Assembly: GCF_008369065.1 (NCBI RefSeq)
Contig: NZ_VDFC01000005.1
Location: 43,351 to 79,933 of the forward strand
Length of the DNA stretch: 36,583 nt
Direction: 5' to 3'
Source of the DNA: Streptomyces apricus
GTDB lineage: Bacteria > Actinomycetota > Actinomycetes > Streptomycetales > Streptomycetaceae
Of the stretch, positions 9,573 to 19,398 are shown one piece after another (position 1 is the first letter of the stretch; every line of letters begins with the position of its first letter). Made by a program: the position numbers and the translations under genes. Under the pieces are notes generated by a model that was given only the letters and a program-made list of their open reading frames with translations, was not told the DNA's origin and searched no databases.

Positions 9573-10385
9573 TCAGAAGGTGTGGGTGTAGAACGGGCGG
9601 ACCTTTTCGCGGAGCCAGTCGGCTACCGGGTCCTGGGCGACGTCCAGGAAGACCAGGTTCACCGGGTGGGCCACCGGGACGCGGCCCAGCGCGCGGCCCA
9701 CCGCGTCGAGCGGGAGCGTACGGGCGGACTCGTCCCAGTGGACCGCCTCGACGCCGATGAACATCACCGGGTCGCCGCCCTCGATGCTCGCCAGGCAGCG
9801 CCGGGCGCTCAGCACGGCGCCGGAGCCGTCGAACTCCGCGGAGACCGCGGCCAGGAAGTCCAGCGGGTCGTCCTGCCAGTCGGGCTGGAACAGCCGCACC
9901 CGGCCGCCGCTCACGGACCCGTCCAGCTCGGTGCGGCCCGTGCGGCACAGCTCCGCGACGGCGGGCGGGGGCAGCGGCACCCCGACCGTGCCGTCCGGGT
10001 TCAGCGCGATGCCCACCTGGGGCGGCAGGCCCCGCGCGAACTCCACGGCGGGCGCCACGGTGTACGCCATGTGGTCGCCCACGACCTGGCGGAACTGCTG
10101 CTGGGAGGTGAAGACCGGCACGTACGCCTGCCCGCCGAGCTCGATCGTGGGCAGGTCGAGCGGACCGCTGTGCGGGCCGCCGCCCTCGGGCAGCGGCACC
10201 CAGAGGAAGCTGCGCCCGGCGGTCTCGACGATGCGGGCGCCCGTCGAGGGCGACGGCGGCAGCCCCAGGGAGGCGGCGAGCACCTCCTCCAGTTCGTTGC
10301 CGGGCCAGCCCGCGTGGGGGTGCGGGTGTGCCCCGGCCGGGGAACCCTGTGCCGGAATGTCCTGTGCCGGGAAGTCCATCTCCAC
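9573..10385 (-). CDS. SseB family protein, copy 2
   Basis: 270 residues. After a variable 40-residue leader rich in Pro, His and Gly comes an SseB N-terminal-like domain (RSFLWVPLPEGG, GGQAYVPVFTSQQQFRQVV) and then the C-terminal part RVRLFQPDWQDDPLDFLAAV to DWLREKVRPFYTHTF. The closing WLRxxxRPFY element is shared with copy 1 (WLRANARPFYDRE), so the two genes look paralogous. Start: GTG 10385 or ATG 10379; neither has a clear ribosome site. The molecular function of the family is not established. Confidence 0.75.
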   Translation of the reverse strand: MEMDFPAQDIPAQGSPAGAHPHPHAGWPGNELEEVLAASLGLPPSPSTGARIVETAGRSFLWVPLPEGGGPHSGPLDLPTIELGGQAYVPVFTSQQQFRQVVGDHMAYTVAPAVEFARGLPPQVGIALNPDGTVGVPLPPPAVAELCRTGRTELDGSVSGGRVRLFQPDWQDDPLDFLAAVSAEFDGSGAVLSARRCLASIEGGDPVMFIGVEAVHWDESARTLPLDAVGRALGRVPVAHPVNLVFLDVAQDPVADWLREKVRPFYTHTF

Positions 10386-10419
10386 CGCCTGCTCGTACCG
10401 CCGTGTGCGGTTGACGAGG

Positions 10420-11088
10420 TTAGTCGCCGAAATCGATGCGTCGCAGCACGTCCGCCGAGGCCCGGTCCAGGAGCACCGCGGAACCGCAGCCGTCGGGCAG
10501 CTCGCCCTTCTCCACCGCGCGCAGCAGCCGGGCGACCGCGCCGCGGTGGCGCGCGAACGCGTACCGCGAGACGCCGCGGCCGCGCTCGCGCTGGCCGTCC
10601 AGCGCCGTGCCGGGGTCGACGTCGAGCAGCAGCAGGTGCAGGGTGCCGCCGCGGCGCCGGGCGTCGCGGGCGAGCCAGGCGCGCACCCAGGCCTGCGTAC
10701 CGCAGTCGTGCACGACCACGCCCTCGCCCGAGCGCAGGGCCCGGCGCAGGCCCGCGTAGTGCGCGGCCCGCACCAGGGGCCGGTAGACCGCGTACGGCAG
10801 GAAGCGGGACAGGCGCGCGTCCCAGCGGTCGCGGGTGTCCTGGGAGTCGATGCGGCGGCCGGTCACCGCCCGGCGCATCAGGGTCGACTTGCCGCTGCCC
10901 GGCAGGCCCGTGACCACGACCAGGTCCGCCGCCCCGAACCGCAGGCCGTGCGGGCTGTGGCCCGCCCGGTCCCGCAGGTCGCGGACGACGGGCACCGGGA
11001 ACGGGCCGCACGCCTCCCTGGCCGGGGCGGGGGGCTGCTTGGGCATCGCGATGCCCGAGCCGGTCGCGTACGCCCTGGTCCTGTTCAC
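10420..11088 (-). CDS. P-loop NTPase, AAA_33/zeta-like kinase fold, function unknown
   Basis: The protein has a Walker A GLPGSGKST near residue 45. A kinase-like layout follows with DSQDTRDRWDARL, VVVHDCGTQAWVRAWLARDA and LHLLLLDVDPGTALDGQRER, as in the small AAA_33 or gluconate/zeta-like kinases that phosphorylate a small molecule. A basic region and a C-terminal lid-like helix (FARHRGAVARLLRAVEKG) complete it. The start chosen is the GTG at 11088, which has GGGGAGG eight bases upstream; an in-frame ATG at 11106 has no ribosome site. The substrate is unknown. It is transcribed divergently from the glycine-riboswitch operon and is followed by the SseB gene 34 bp downstream, probably one transcript. 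Confidence 0.7.
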   Translation of the reverse strand: MNRTRAYATGSGIAMPKQPPAPAREACGPFPVPVVRDLRDRAGHSPHGLRFGAADLVVVTGLPGSGKSTLMRRAVTGRRIDSQDTRDRWDARLSRFLPYAVYRPLVRAAHYAGLRRALRSGEGVVVHDCGTQAWVRAWLARDARRRGGTLHLLLLDVDPGTALDGQRERGRGVSRYAFARHRGAVARLLRAVEKGELPDGCGSAVLLDRASADVLRRIDFGD

Positions 11089-11271
11089 CCTGATCGTCCT
11101 CCCCATGGGGTCGGGACACCCATCCCCCGTCGAGTGTAAAGAGAAGGTAATGCGCCGGTCCTCCTTTTCCGTCCCCGTCCTGCCACAGCCCCGTCACAGA
11201 TCTCCGGGGGGCGTGCTTTCCGGTGAGGCGTGCAATGATGTGCCCGCCAACTGCATACCGGCCGCTTGAAT

Positions 11272-11525
11272 CCGCGCGGGAGAGTTCCGGGTACGTGTAC
11301 ACGCAGGTGTACGAGTGCCCGGGCGCCGAAGGAGCAAGTCCCTCCCTTGAATCTCTCAGGCCCCGTTACCGCGCGGGCGAGGCACATCTGAAAAGCGGGC
11401 CGCCGTCCGTCAGCCGGGCGCCGGTCCCACCCAAGGTGCAAGTCGGTGACCACCACGCCCACCGGTGGCCACGGCGAACCTCTCAGGTTTCGATGACAGA
11501 TGGGGAGGAAAGACCTCGCCGTCAT
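11272..11525 (+). promoter_or_regulatory. Tandem glycine riboswitch
   Basis: Aptamer I spans about 11272-11376: GAGAG at 11280-11284 pairs with CTCTC at 11353-11357, and the conserved core GGCGCCGAAGGAGCAA and AATCTCTCAGGC are present. Aptamer II follows, closed by CATCTG (11385-11390) with CAGATG (11497-11502), and carries CACCCAAGGTGCAAG and AACCTCTCAGGTT. This matches the two-aptamer gcvT class. The expression platform is a hairpin at 11493-11525 (ATGAC/GTCAT outer stem, GGGGAGG/CCTCGCC inner stem with one mismatch) that shares bases with the aptamer II closing stem. Glycine riboswitches of this class turn on glycine-cleavage genes when glycine is abundant. Confidence 0.93.
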
Positions 11526-11544
11526 GCCTTGGGAGCCCCAGCCG

Positions 11545-12672
11545 ATGAGCAGCAACGCCTCCGCCGTACCGCGCCGCACCGCCCTCGACGCCCTGCACCG
11601 CTCGCTGGGCGCCACGATGACCGACTTCGCGGGCTGGGACATGCCCCTGCGGTACGGCTCCGAGCGCGACGAGCACCTCGCCGTCCGCACCCGGGCCGGT
11701 CTCTTCGACCTCTCCCACATGGGCGAGATCACCGTGAGCGGGCCGCAGGCCGCCGCCCTCCTGGACTTCGCCCTGGTCGGCAACATCGGCGGCGTGAAGA
11801 CCGGCCGCGCCCGCTACACCATGATCTGCCGCACCGACGGCGGCATCCTCGACGACCTGATCGTCTACCGCCTCGCCGACACCGCGTACATGGTCGTGGC
11901 GAACGCCTCCAACGCCCAGGTCGTGCTGGACGCCCTCACCGAGCGCGCCGAGGGCTTCGACGCCGAGGTGCGCGACGACCGCGACGCCTACGCCCTGCTC
12001 GCCGTCCAGGGCCCCGAGTCCCCCGGCATCCTGAAGTCCCTCACCGACGCCGACCTCGACGGCCTGAAGTACTACGCGGGCCTGCCCGGCACCGTCGCCG
12101 GCGTCCCGGCCCTGATCGCGCGCACCGGCTACACGGGCGAGGACGGCTTCGAGCTGTTCGTGGCCCCGGCCGACGCCGCGAAGCTGTGGGAGGCGCTGAC
12201 CGAGGCGGGCGCCCCGGCCGGGCTCATCCCCTGCGGGCTCTCCTGCCGCGACACGCTGCGCCTGGAGGCCGGCATGCCGCTGTACGGGCACGAGCTGAGC
12301 ACCTCGCTCACCCCCTTCGACGCCGGACTCGGCCGGGTCGTGAAGTTCGAGAAGGAGGGCGACTTCGTGGGCCGCGAGGCGCTGTCCGAGGCCGCCTCCC
12401 GCGCCGCGACGCGGCCCCCGCGCGTCCTGGTCGGGCTGGTCGCCGAGGGTCGCCGCGTCCCGCGCGCCGGGTACCCCGTCGTCGTCGCCGGCGAGGTCGT
12501 CGGCGAGGTCACCTCCGGCGCGCCCTCCCCCACGCTCGGCAGGCCGATCGCCATGGCGTACGTGGACGCCGTGCACGCCGCGCCCGGCACCGCCGGGGTC
12601 GGCGTCGACATCCGGGGCACCCACGAGCCGTACGAGGTCGTGGCGCTGCCGTTCTACAAGCGCGAGAAGTGA
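11545..12672 (+). CDS. gcvT: Aminomethyltransferase (glycine cleavage T protein)
   Basis: The protein transfers the methylene carbon from the aminomethyl-lipoyl H protein to tetrahydrofolate and releases ammonia. 375 residues, normal length. The N-terminal folate-binding GCV_T domain includes ALHRSLGATMTDFAGWDMPL and LFDLSHMGEI; further conserved stretches are ARYTMICRTDGGILDDLIVY, RTGYTGEDGFELF and the C-terminal barrel LVAEGRRVPRAGYPVV. The ATG at 11545 (MSSNASAVPRRTALDALH) has GGGAG nine bases upstream. In-frame ATGs at 11500 and 11524 lie within the riboswitch platform and are not preferred. It is the first gene of the glycine/serine operon under the riboswitch. Confidence 0.95.
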   Translation: MSSNASAVPRRTALDALHRSLGATMTDFAGWDMPLRYGSERDEHLAVRTRAGLFDLSHMGEITVSGPQAAALLDFALVGNIGGVKTGRARYTMICRTDGGILDDLIVYRLADTAYMVVANASNAQVVLDALTERAEGFDAEVRDDRDAYALLAVQGPESPGILKSLTDADLDGLKYYAGLPGTVAGVPALIARTGYTGEDGFELFVAPADAAKLWEALTEAGAPAGLIPCGLSCRDTLRLEAGMPLYGHELSTSLTPFDAGLGRVVKFEKEGDFVGREALSEAASRAATRPPRVLVGLVAEGRRVPRAGYPVVVAGEVVGEVTSGAPSPTLGRPIAMAYVDAVHAAPGTAGVGVDIRGTHEPYEVVALPFYKREK

Positions 12673-12858
12673 CCCCGGTCCACCGTCACCAGAAGTGACC
12701 CCGGCCGGCGGCCGCCGTCGGCGACACTGGTCCGCGAGCGCGGACCGGCACCGCCCGGCGGCCTCAGGAGCCGGCCGTCCGGTGACCTCGGGCACATCGC
12801 CCGCTCCACCCCGCTCCCACCGCACCAGCACTCCCCGGCGTACAGGAGAATTCAAGCC
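12665..12858 (+). other. gcvT-gcvH gap with stop-codon repeat and hairpin
   Basis: The 14-mer AGAAGTGACCCCGG occurs at 12665-12678, containing the gcvT stop, and again at 12691-12704, a 26-base period. A perfect 7-bp stem (GGTCCGC/GCGGACC, loop GAGC) lies at 12729-12746. The gap of 186 bases is unusual inside this operon. It may hold a processing site or a weak attenuator; no ORF is apparent. Confidence 0.6.
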
Positions 12859-13242
12859 ATGAGCAACCCCCAGCAGCTGCGTTACAGCAAGGAGCACGAG
12901 TGGCTGTCGGGCGCCGAGGACGGCGTCTCGACGGTCGGCATCACGGAGCACGCGGCCAACGCGCTCGGCGATGTCGTGTACGTCCAGCTCCCGGAGGTCG
13001 GTGACACGGTGACCGCGGGCGAGACCTGCGGCGAGCTGGAGTCGACCAAGTCGGTGAGCGACCTGTACTCCCCCGTCTCGGGCGAGATCACGGAGATCAA
13101 CCAGGACGTCGTGGACGACCCCGCGCTGGTGAACACCGCCCCCTTCGAGGGCGGCTGGCTGTTCCGGGTGCGGGTGGCGGACGAGCCGGACGACCTGCTC
13201 TCCGCGGACGAGTACACCGCATTCTCCGGCTCCGGCTCCTAA
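12859..13242 (+). CDS. gcvH: Glycine cleavage system H protein
   Basis: This 127-residue lipoyl carrier shuttles the aminomethyl group from the P protein to the T protein. The sequence [29 protein letters not shown] and the lipoylation hairpin [20 protein letters not shown], with Lys64 as the lipoyl site, are all standard. The C-terminal part GGWLFRVRV and DLLSADEY completes the fold. The start has a good AGGAG site at about 12845. The next gene glyA begins 13 bases after its stop, so the two are probably co-translated. The P protein (GcvP) is not in the window and must be encoded elsewhere, as I recall for other streptomycetes. Confidence 0.97.
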   Translation: MSNPQQLRYSKEHEWLSGAEDGVSTVGITEHAANALGDVVYVQLPEVGDTVTAGETCGELESTKSVSDLYSPVSGEITEINQDVVDDPALVNTAPFEGGWLFRVRVADEPDDLLSADEYTAFSGSGS

Positions 13243-13255
13243 GGACTTGTGACCG

Positions 13256-14518
13256 ATGTCGCTTCTGAACACGCCCCTGCACGAACTCGACCCGGACGTC
13301 GCCGCCGCGCTCGACGCCGAGCTGCACCGCCAGCAGTCCACCCTCGAAATGATCGCCTCGGAGAACTTCGCCCCGGTCGCGGTCATGGAGGCCCAGGGCT
13401 CGGTCCTCACCAACAAGTACGCCGAGGGCTACCCGGGCCGGCGCTACTACGGCGGCTGCGAGCACGTCGACGTCGCCGAGCAGATCGCCATCGACCGGGT
13501 CAAGGACCTGTTCGGCGCCGAGTACGCCAACGTGCAGCCCCACTCGGGCGCCTCCGCCAACCAGGCCGCGCTCTTCGCGCTGGCCCAGCCCGGCGACACC
13601 ATCCTCGGCCTGGACCTCGCCCACGGCGGCCACCTGACCCACGGGATGCGGCTGAACTTCTCCGGCAAGCAGTTCGACGTGGTCGCGTACCACGTGGACG
13701 ACGCCGGCCTGGTCGACATGGCCGAGGTCGAGCGGCTCGCCAAGGAGCACCGCCCCAAGGTGATCATCGCCGGCTGGTCGGCGTACCCGCGGCAGCTGGA
13801 CTTCGCCGAGTTCCGCCGGATCGCCGACGAGGTCGAGGCGTACCTGTGGGTCGACATGGCGCACTTCGCGGGCCTCGTCGCGGCGGGCCTGCACCCGAAC
13901 CCGGTGGAGTACGCGGACGTGGTCACCTCCACCACGCACAAGACGCTCGGCGGGCCCCGCGGCGGGATCATCCTCGCCAAGAAGGCCTTCGCGAAGAAGC
14001 TGAACTCCTCCGTCTTCCCGGGCTTCCAGGGCGGCCCCCTGGAGCACGTGATCGCGGCCAAGGCGGTCTCCTTCAAGGTCGCCGCCTCGGAGGAGTTCAA
14101 GGAGCGCCAGGCCCGCACGGTCGAGGGCGCGCGCATCCTCGCCGAGCGGCTGACGGCGGCCGACGCCCGCGAGGCCGGGGTGAACGTGCTGTCCGGCGGT
14201 ACCGACGTCCACCTGCTCCTGGTCGACCTGCGCGAGTCGGAGCTGGACGGGCAGCAGGCCGAGGACCGCCTCCACGAGGTCGGCATCACGGTCAACCGCA
14301 ACGCCGTCCCGAACGACCCCCGGCCGCCGATGGTGACCTCGGGCCTGCGGATCGGCACGCCGGCGCTGGCGACCCGCGGCTTCACCGCCGAGGACTTCAC
14401 CGAGGTCGCGGACGTCATCGCCGAGACCCTCAAGCCGTCCTACGACGCGGCCGCGCTCAAGGCCCGGGTGACCGCCCTGGCCGACAAGCACCCGCTGTAC
14501 CCCGGTCTGGGGAAGTAG
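13256..14518 (+). CDS. glyA: Serine hydroxymethyltransferase
   Basis: A PLP enzyme interconverting glycine plus 5,10-methylene-THF with serine plus THF. 420 residues, family-typical. Conserved features seen: [51 protein letters not shown], the PLP-lysine motif [13 protein letters not shown] (Lys229) and [11 protein letters not shown]. The ATG at 13256 has AAGGA ten bases upstream. In this operon it uses methylene-THF made by the cleavage system to turn a second glycine into serine, which the next gene deaminates. A terminator-like hairpin follows at 14530-14570. Confidence 0.97.
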   Translation: MSLLNTPLHELDPDVAAALDAELHRQQSTLEMIASENFAPVAVMEAQGSVLTNKYAEGYPGRRYYGGCEHVDVAEQIAIDRVKDLFGAEYANVQPHSGASANQAALFALAQPGDTILGLDLAHGGHLTHGMRLNFSGKQFDVVAYHVDDAGLVDMAEVERLAKEHRPKVIIAGWSAYPRQLDFAEFRRIADEVEAYLWVDMAHFAGLVAAGLHPNPVEYADVVTSTTHKTLGGPRGGIILAKKAFAKKLNSSVFPGFQGGPLEHVIAAKAVSFKVAASEEFKERQARTVEGARILAERLTAADAREAGVNVLSGGTDVHLLLVDLRESELDGQQAEDRLHEVGITVNRNAVPNDPRPPMVTSGLRIGTPALATRGFTAEDFTEVADVIAETLKPSYDAAALKARVTALADKHPLYPGLGK

Positions 14519-14529
14519 TTCCGTTTCGC

Positions 14530-14570
14530 GGGGTACCGCGCACACTGGAAGGTGCGCGCGGTACCCCTTT
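14530..14570 (+). terminator. Hairpin between glyA and sdaA
   Basis: GGGGTACCGCGC (14530-14541) pairs with GCGCGGTACCCC (14556-14567), followed by TTT. It is a terminator or attenuator that would lower sdaA transcription relative to glyA, or make sdaA partly independent. Confidence 0.7.
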
Positions 14571-14609
14571 CCGCTCCACCCCGCTTCACCCCGCTTTGAG
14601 GAGTTCCCC

Positions 14610-15992
<1,383 letters not shown>

Positions 15993-16004
15993 GGCCATAG
16001 GCCT

Positions 16005-16354
16005 TAACAGCGATTTCTAGCTTTCAGCTTGATCATCCAGCTGTGAATAGGGTCGCTCACTGAAGAAATGATCTTCGCGCCCAGGTTGCCATGCCCAATA
16101 GGTCGCCTGCTCCGCCGCCGTCTTGGCTGTAATGGTTCCAGCCTCGGACTGTGCAGCCCTTCCCACCACGCGCTCCTCTGCGCGGCCGGAGTCAGCCACC
16201 CCTCAAGAACTGAACATGAGGCATTCAACCTGAGCAGAGTCCTCCCATGCGCCGCCTGCGCCTAAAAGCGCCCTTGCGCTCCCCCGGCATACCGCTGGAA
16301 GGTACCTGTTCCGAAGACCGTAAACCCGCACGGCCGAACGAACAGGGGAACAAC
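16005..16354. other. Lower-GC junction region without a convincing gene
   Basis: 350 bases of clearly lower GC than the sdaA gene. A 60-codon minus-strand frame at 16017-16199 (GTG start, MADSGRAEERVVGRAAQSEA) is open but has no family resemblance and no spaced ribosome site. No tRNA-like or att-like sequence could be recognised. It should carry the promoter for the gene starting at 16355. Confidence 0.5.
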
Positions 16355-18166
16355 GTGGACGAGCAGTCCGCGACCGACGCTCGCATCAGTGAGCTGGGAG
16401 ACAGCCTCAAGGAGATACACGAGGCGCAGCAGCGTCGAGAGAACGACCTGACGATCCTGCACGACCAGTTCGGCGCGCTGTCCGGGAATGTGGAGGCACT
16501 GCGAAGCAAAGCAAACGCACTCGCCACTCAGGTCGAGTCGGTAGGCTTCGCCACCGAACAGGTACGGGAAGACCTGACCAGGACCCAGTCCGAGCTCGGC
16601 CAGCTCACAATCGTCGTCACAGATTTCCGCTCTCAGTACGAACTCGACCAAGCCGTCCTTGCCGCACAGTTCGAGTTCGAGCGCATCGACAGAGACTGGC
16701 AGCGCAGATTCGGCCACCGGGACAAGGTGCGTTCCCTCGCCCGCGGCCTGGTAAGAAAGCTCACTCCGAAGCTCGTGGAAAACGGGGTTCTGAGTACCGA
16801 AAACCTCCGGATGTTTGTGGAGGAACACCTCGTCCACGACCCTGACTTCTGGCTTGCCCACGCCACCCTGTCGGTCGCCGCCCGACTCGACGGCGACGTC
16901 GACCGTCAACTCGACGCCATGGGGCAGGCGCAGGAGCAGGATCTGGGTAAAGCCAACCTTTTCTTCTCACTGGCTGCGGCCAGGATGGGCGACCATCAGC
17001 GGGCCGGCAACTGGATGGACGGCTACCTTCAGGACGCCGTCGATCCGGACCGGCTCAGCAGGGACTTCCTTGTTGTCCTTGACGCCGTCGCCAGCCGGGA
17101 ACTCGGCGATCTCGCCCACAGTTACGCCCGTCAGGTGATGGTGCGCTGGGGCACCGAAGCGGGAGCTGGCGGGACGGCAGCCAGGGCGAGCGTCCGACGC
17201 TGGGAACCTCAGCTGCGCAGACTGCTCATATCGCCCGGTGATCGATTCGAGCCACTGGGCCAAGCGTATGACGGAGACTGGGCGGAGCTACGTGACCGCT
17301 GGCGGCTTGCCACTGTTACGACCGGAACCCTCGCGCACCTCCGCAAGGAGTTCCCGCCCATGGACCACACGACGTCCACCGCCAGGCATGTCCGCTATGC
17401 CGCGACCGCAATCGACCGCCTCATCGGCCACCTCGAACCCGACGAGGCGGCCTTGCACACTAAGAAGGAAGCGCTTCTCCGGTTTATCGAGCACCGCGGC
17501 AACGAGCAGGCGGCGCGGGAGGAGCACACGCTGCGCCAGGAGGCGGACGCCGAGGTCATGGACTTCGCGACGCTGCTCGACAACGCCGTCTTCAAACCCA
17601 GTCAGATCGCACTCGGCGAGGATGCGCGCCGCCTCGCACTCATGCAAATACTGCCAAATCTGCGCAGTGCGGCCGAGGAATTGGTGACGACCTCGCTGCA
17701 GCACCGGCCCCGAGAGATATGCATTGCGATCGATGGCTGGCGCACTTCGCTGCCGACCGACCCAGGCGCGCACATCGACGTAAGAGCCCTCGCCGACGAG
17801 CTCGACGCCCATCTGCTCGCGTGCACCGAAGCCGAGGCCGAAGCCGTCGATCGCAACCTACCGCGTCGCGTCGGAGGCACCGCCGGTGGTCTGTCCGTTC
17901 TCCTGCTGACCCCCTTCCTGCTCGGGGGCGCCCTTCTGGGCCTCGCCCTACTACTCGGTGCCGTGGCGGGAGTGTGGGGACTGCTGGATGTGACGCGCGT
18001 ACCGGCCGAGCGTGGCAGGATCCGCGAGGCCGGCACGGCTCAACGGCAGCATGCGCAGCGCCGGTTGCAGGACGTGCTCAGCCGCCGCATCGAGTTCTTT
18101 GCCGAATGGATTGAACATGCCGCGCGATTGTCCGAGTTGCGCGCCTGGGACCCGATGGGTAAGTAA
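16355..18166 (+). CDS. Unrecognised coiled-coil/helical-repeat protein with C-terminal membrane hairpin
   Basis: 603 residues from the GTG at 16355 (AGGGGAACAAC just upstream); I do not recognise the family. Residues 1 to about 110 are a predicted coiled coil (SELGDSLKEIHEAQQRREND, EQVREDLTRTQSELGQLTIV). About 150-270 are helix pairs that look TPR-like (FWLAHATLSVAARLDGDVD, LFFSLAAARMGDHQRAGNWM). A mostly helical middle follows. About 508-545 are strongly hydrophobic (GGLSVLLLTPFLLGGALLGL and onward), long enough for a membrane hairpin, then an amphipathic basic tail of about 55 residues. No enzymatic motif is visible. Its stop is four bases before the kinase gene, so the two should be translated together and the kinase is the obvious partner. 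Base composition is lower in GC than the flanking housekeeping genes, which points to acquisition. Confidence 0.85.
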   Translation: MDEQSATDARISELGDSLKEIHEAQQRRENDLTILHDQFGALSGNVEALRSKANALATQVESVGFATEQVREDLTRTQSELGQLTIVVTDFRSQYELDQAVLAAQFEFERIDRDWQRRFGHRDKVRSLARGLVRKLTPKLVENGVLSTENLRMFVEEHLVHDPDFWLAHATLSVAARLDGDVDRQLDAMGQAQEQDLGKANLFFSLAAARMGDHQRAGNWMDGYLQDAVDPDRLSRDFLVVLDAVASRELGDLAHSYARQVMVRWGTEAGAGGTAARASVRRWEPQLRRLLISPGDRFEPLGQAYDGDWAELRDRWRLATVTTGTLAHLRKEFPPMDHTTSTARHVRYAATAIDRLIGHLEPDEAALHTKKEALLRFIEHRGNEQAAREEHTLRQEADAEVMDFATLLDNAVFKPSQIALGEDARRLALMQILPNLRSAAEELVTTSLQHRPREICIAIDGWRTSLPTDPGAHIDVRALADELDAHLLACTEAEAEAVDRNLPRRVGGTAGGLSVLLLTPFLLGGALLGLALLLGAVAGVWGLLDVTRVPAERGRIREAGTAQRQHAQRRLQDVLSRRIEFFAEWIEHAARLSELRAWDPMGK

Positions 18167-18170
18167 CATA

Positions 18171-19304
18171 ATGACGGAATCCGGACGCGTTCTCGACCAG
18201 CGCTACAAGTTGCTCTCCCCCCTCGGCCGCGGCGCTCAGGGCACTGTCTGGCTCGGACGCGACCTGCGCCTTGATCGCTCGGTCGCGGTAAAACTAGCTA
18301 CGCTGCACCGCCACCCCGGACAGAGCGAGCCCTCCGAGGACCTGAACCGGCGCGTCGAACGATTCCGCAAGGAAGCGCAGGCCATGGCGCGCATCCGCAA
18401 CCGCCCTCATGTCGCCGTCATCTACGACCACGGCGAAGACGGTGACGTGCTCTACTCCGTCATGGAGTACATAGACGGCAGACCTCTCTCCGACGACACC
18501 GGACAGGGCCGACAGCTCACCCTGGAACAGACCGTACGCTGGACGAGGCACATCTGCGACGGCCTTGCCGACGCCCACGAAGCCGGCGTGGTTCACCGGG
18601 ACGTGAAACCCGGCAACATCGTCATCGATACCACTGGCTCCGCCAAGGTCGTCGACTTCGGCCTCGCCCGCTTCATCGATGCATCGTCCTCGCACGGTCC
18701 AGGCTGGGGCACTGTGCACTACGCATCCCCGGAACGGCTCCGTGACCAATCGGGCAACGCCCTCAGCGACCTGTACTCACTCGGCTGCGTCGTGTACGAA
18801 ATGCTCACCGGCTGGTCCCCTTTTGGACACATCCCGGATCCTTACGCAGTCATGTGGCATCACGTGAACGAAACGCCCGCCCCTCCCGGCGCGCTGCGCC
18901 CCGGTATCCCTGGAACTCTCGACGCCCTCGTTCTGAGATTGCTCCAGAAGGCCCCCGAGGACCGCCCACCTGATGCTCGCGCCGTGGCCCGGGCGGTCCA
19001 GCAGATCGAATACGTCTCCGACAACGCTGCGGGCCCCCACGTCGACACTCGGCACGTTCCCGAGATCCAGAGTCTGGAACGGTTCATCGAGCGACACTCC
19101 GACGGCCCCCGAGCGATGGATTCCGATGTGCTCGACGCGCGCGCCCGGCACGCCCGACTCACCGGCGAGTCGGGCGACCCTCGTGGCGCCGCCGCGCTCT
19201 GCCAACGCCTGGGAAAGGACTGTGCACACTTGCTCGGACCTGACCACCAGCGAGTTTTCAGGGCCTACCGCGAGGCGTCCCGCTGGAAGGAAGAATCCAG
19301 TTGA
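18171..19304 (+). CDS. Hanks-type Ser/Thr protein kinase with short TPR-like tail
   Basis: 377 residues from ATG 18171 (MTESGRVLDQRYKLLSPLGR). The kinase domain is complete: Gly-loop LGRGAQGTVWLG (about 17-28), catalytic lysine in VAVKLA (about 40), catalytic loop VVHRDVKPGNIV (about 141-152), VVDFGLA (about 161-167) and the P+1 region YASPERL. No transmembrane or PASTA region follows, so it is soluble. The last 60 residues (DARARHARLTGESGDPRGAA and LGPDHQRVFRAYREASRW) resemble one to two units of the LGPDH-type tetratricopeptide repeat common in actinobacterial signalling proteins. That could mean a short sensor or a truncated array. It follows the coiled-coil membrane protein by four bases and is closed by strong hairpins, so the pair forms a compact two-gene unit. 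Confidence 0.93.
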   Translation: MTESGRVLDQRYKLLSPLGRGAQGTVWLGRDLRLDRSVAVKLATLHRHPGQSEPSEDLNRRVERFRKEAQAMARIRNRPHVAVIYDHGEDGDVLYSVMEYIDGRPLSDDTGQGRQLTLEQTVRWTRHICDGLADAHEAGVVHRDVKPGNIVIDTTGSAKVVDFGLARFIDASSSHGPGWGTVHYASPERLRDQSGNALSDLYSLGCVVYEMLTGWSPFGHIPDPYAVMWHHVNETPAPPGALRPGIPGTLDALVLRLLQKAPEDRPPDARAVARAVQQIEYVSDNAAGPHVDTRHVPEIQSLERFIERHSDGPRAMDSDVLDARARHARLTGESGDPRGAAALCQRLGKDCAHLLGPDHQRVFRAYREASRWKEESS

Positions 19305-19306
19305 CG

Positions 19307-19330
19307 CGTTCCGGAAGGCCTTCCGGAACG
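19307..19330 (+). terminator. 24-bp perfect palindrome after the kinase gene
   Basis: A 24-bp perfect palindrome begins three bases after the kinase stop; its half-site is CGTTCCGGAAGG. Folded in RNA it gives a stem of about ten pairs with a four-base loop, a plausible terminator of the two-gene unit. As DNA it could also bind a dimeric protein. Confidence 0.7.
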
Positions 19331-19367
19331 ACCATGCTGGCCTCGTCGATCGACTGTTCCCAAGAAC

Positions 19368-19398
19368 TTTCTGCTGGTCCGTTCATGACCAGCAGAAA
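19368..19398 (+). terminator. 12-bp stem hairpin, second element after kinase
   Basis: TTTCTGCTGGTC (19368-19379) and GACCAGCAGAAA (19387-19398) are exactly complementary around the loop CGTTCAT. It lies 38 bases beyond the palindrome at 19307-19330, so two strong hairpins stand in tandem downstream of the kinase. Confidence 0.65.

Noticed and set aside
15993..16060. tRNA or att site at the start of the accessory segment
   Set aside because: No cloverleaf or repeated core could be found on inspection; a computed search would be needed to exclude a short att core.
16017..16199. 60-codon minus-strand ORF in the gap after sdaA
   Set aside because: No family resemblance and the ribosome site abuts the start; kept only as a note in the gap description.
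19307..19398. Insertion-sequence terminal repeats
   Set aside because: The dyads are each self-complementary, not a pair of separated matching ends, and no transposase frame lies between or beside them.
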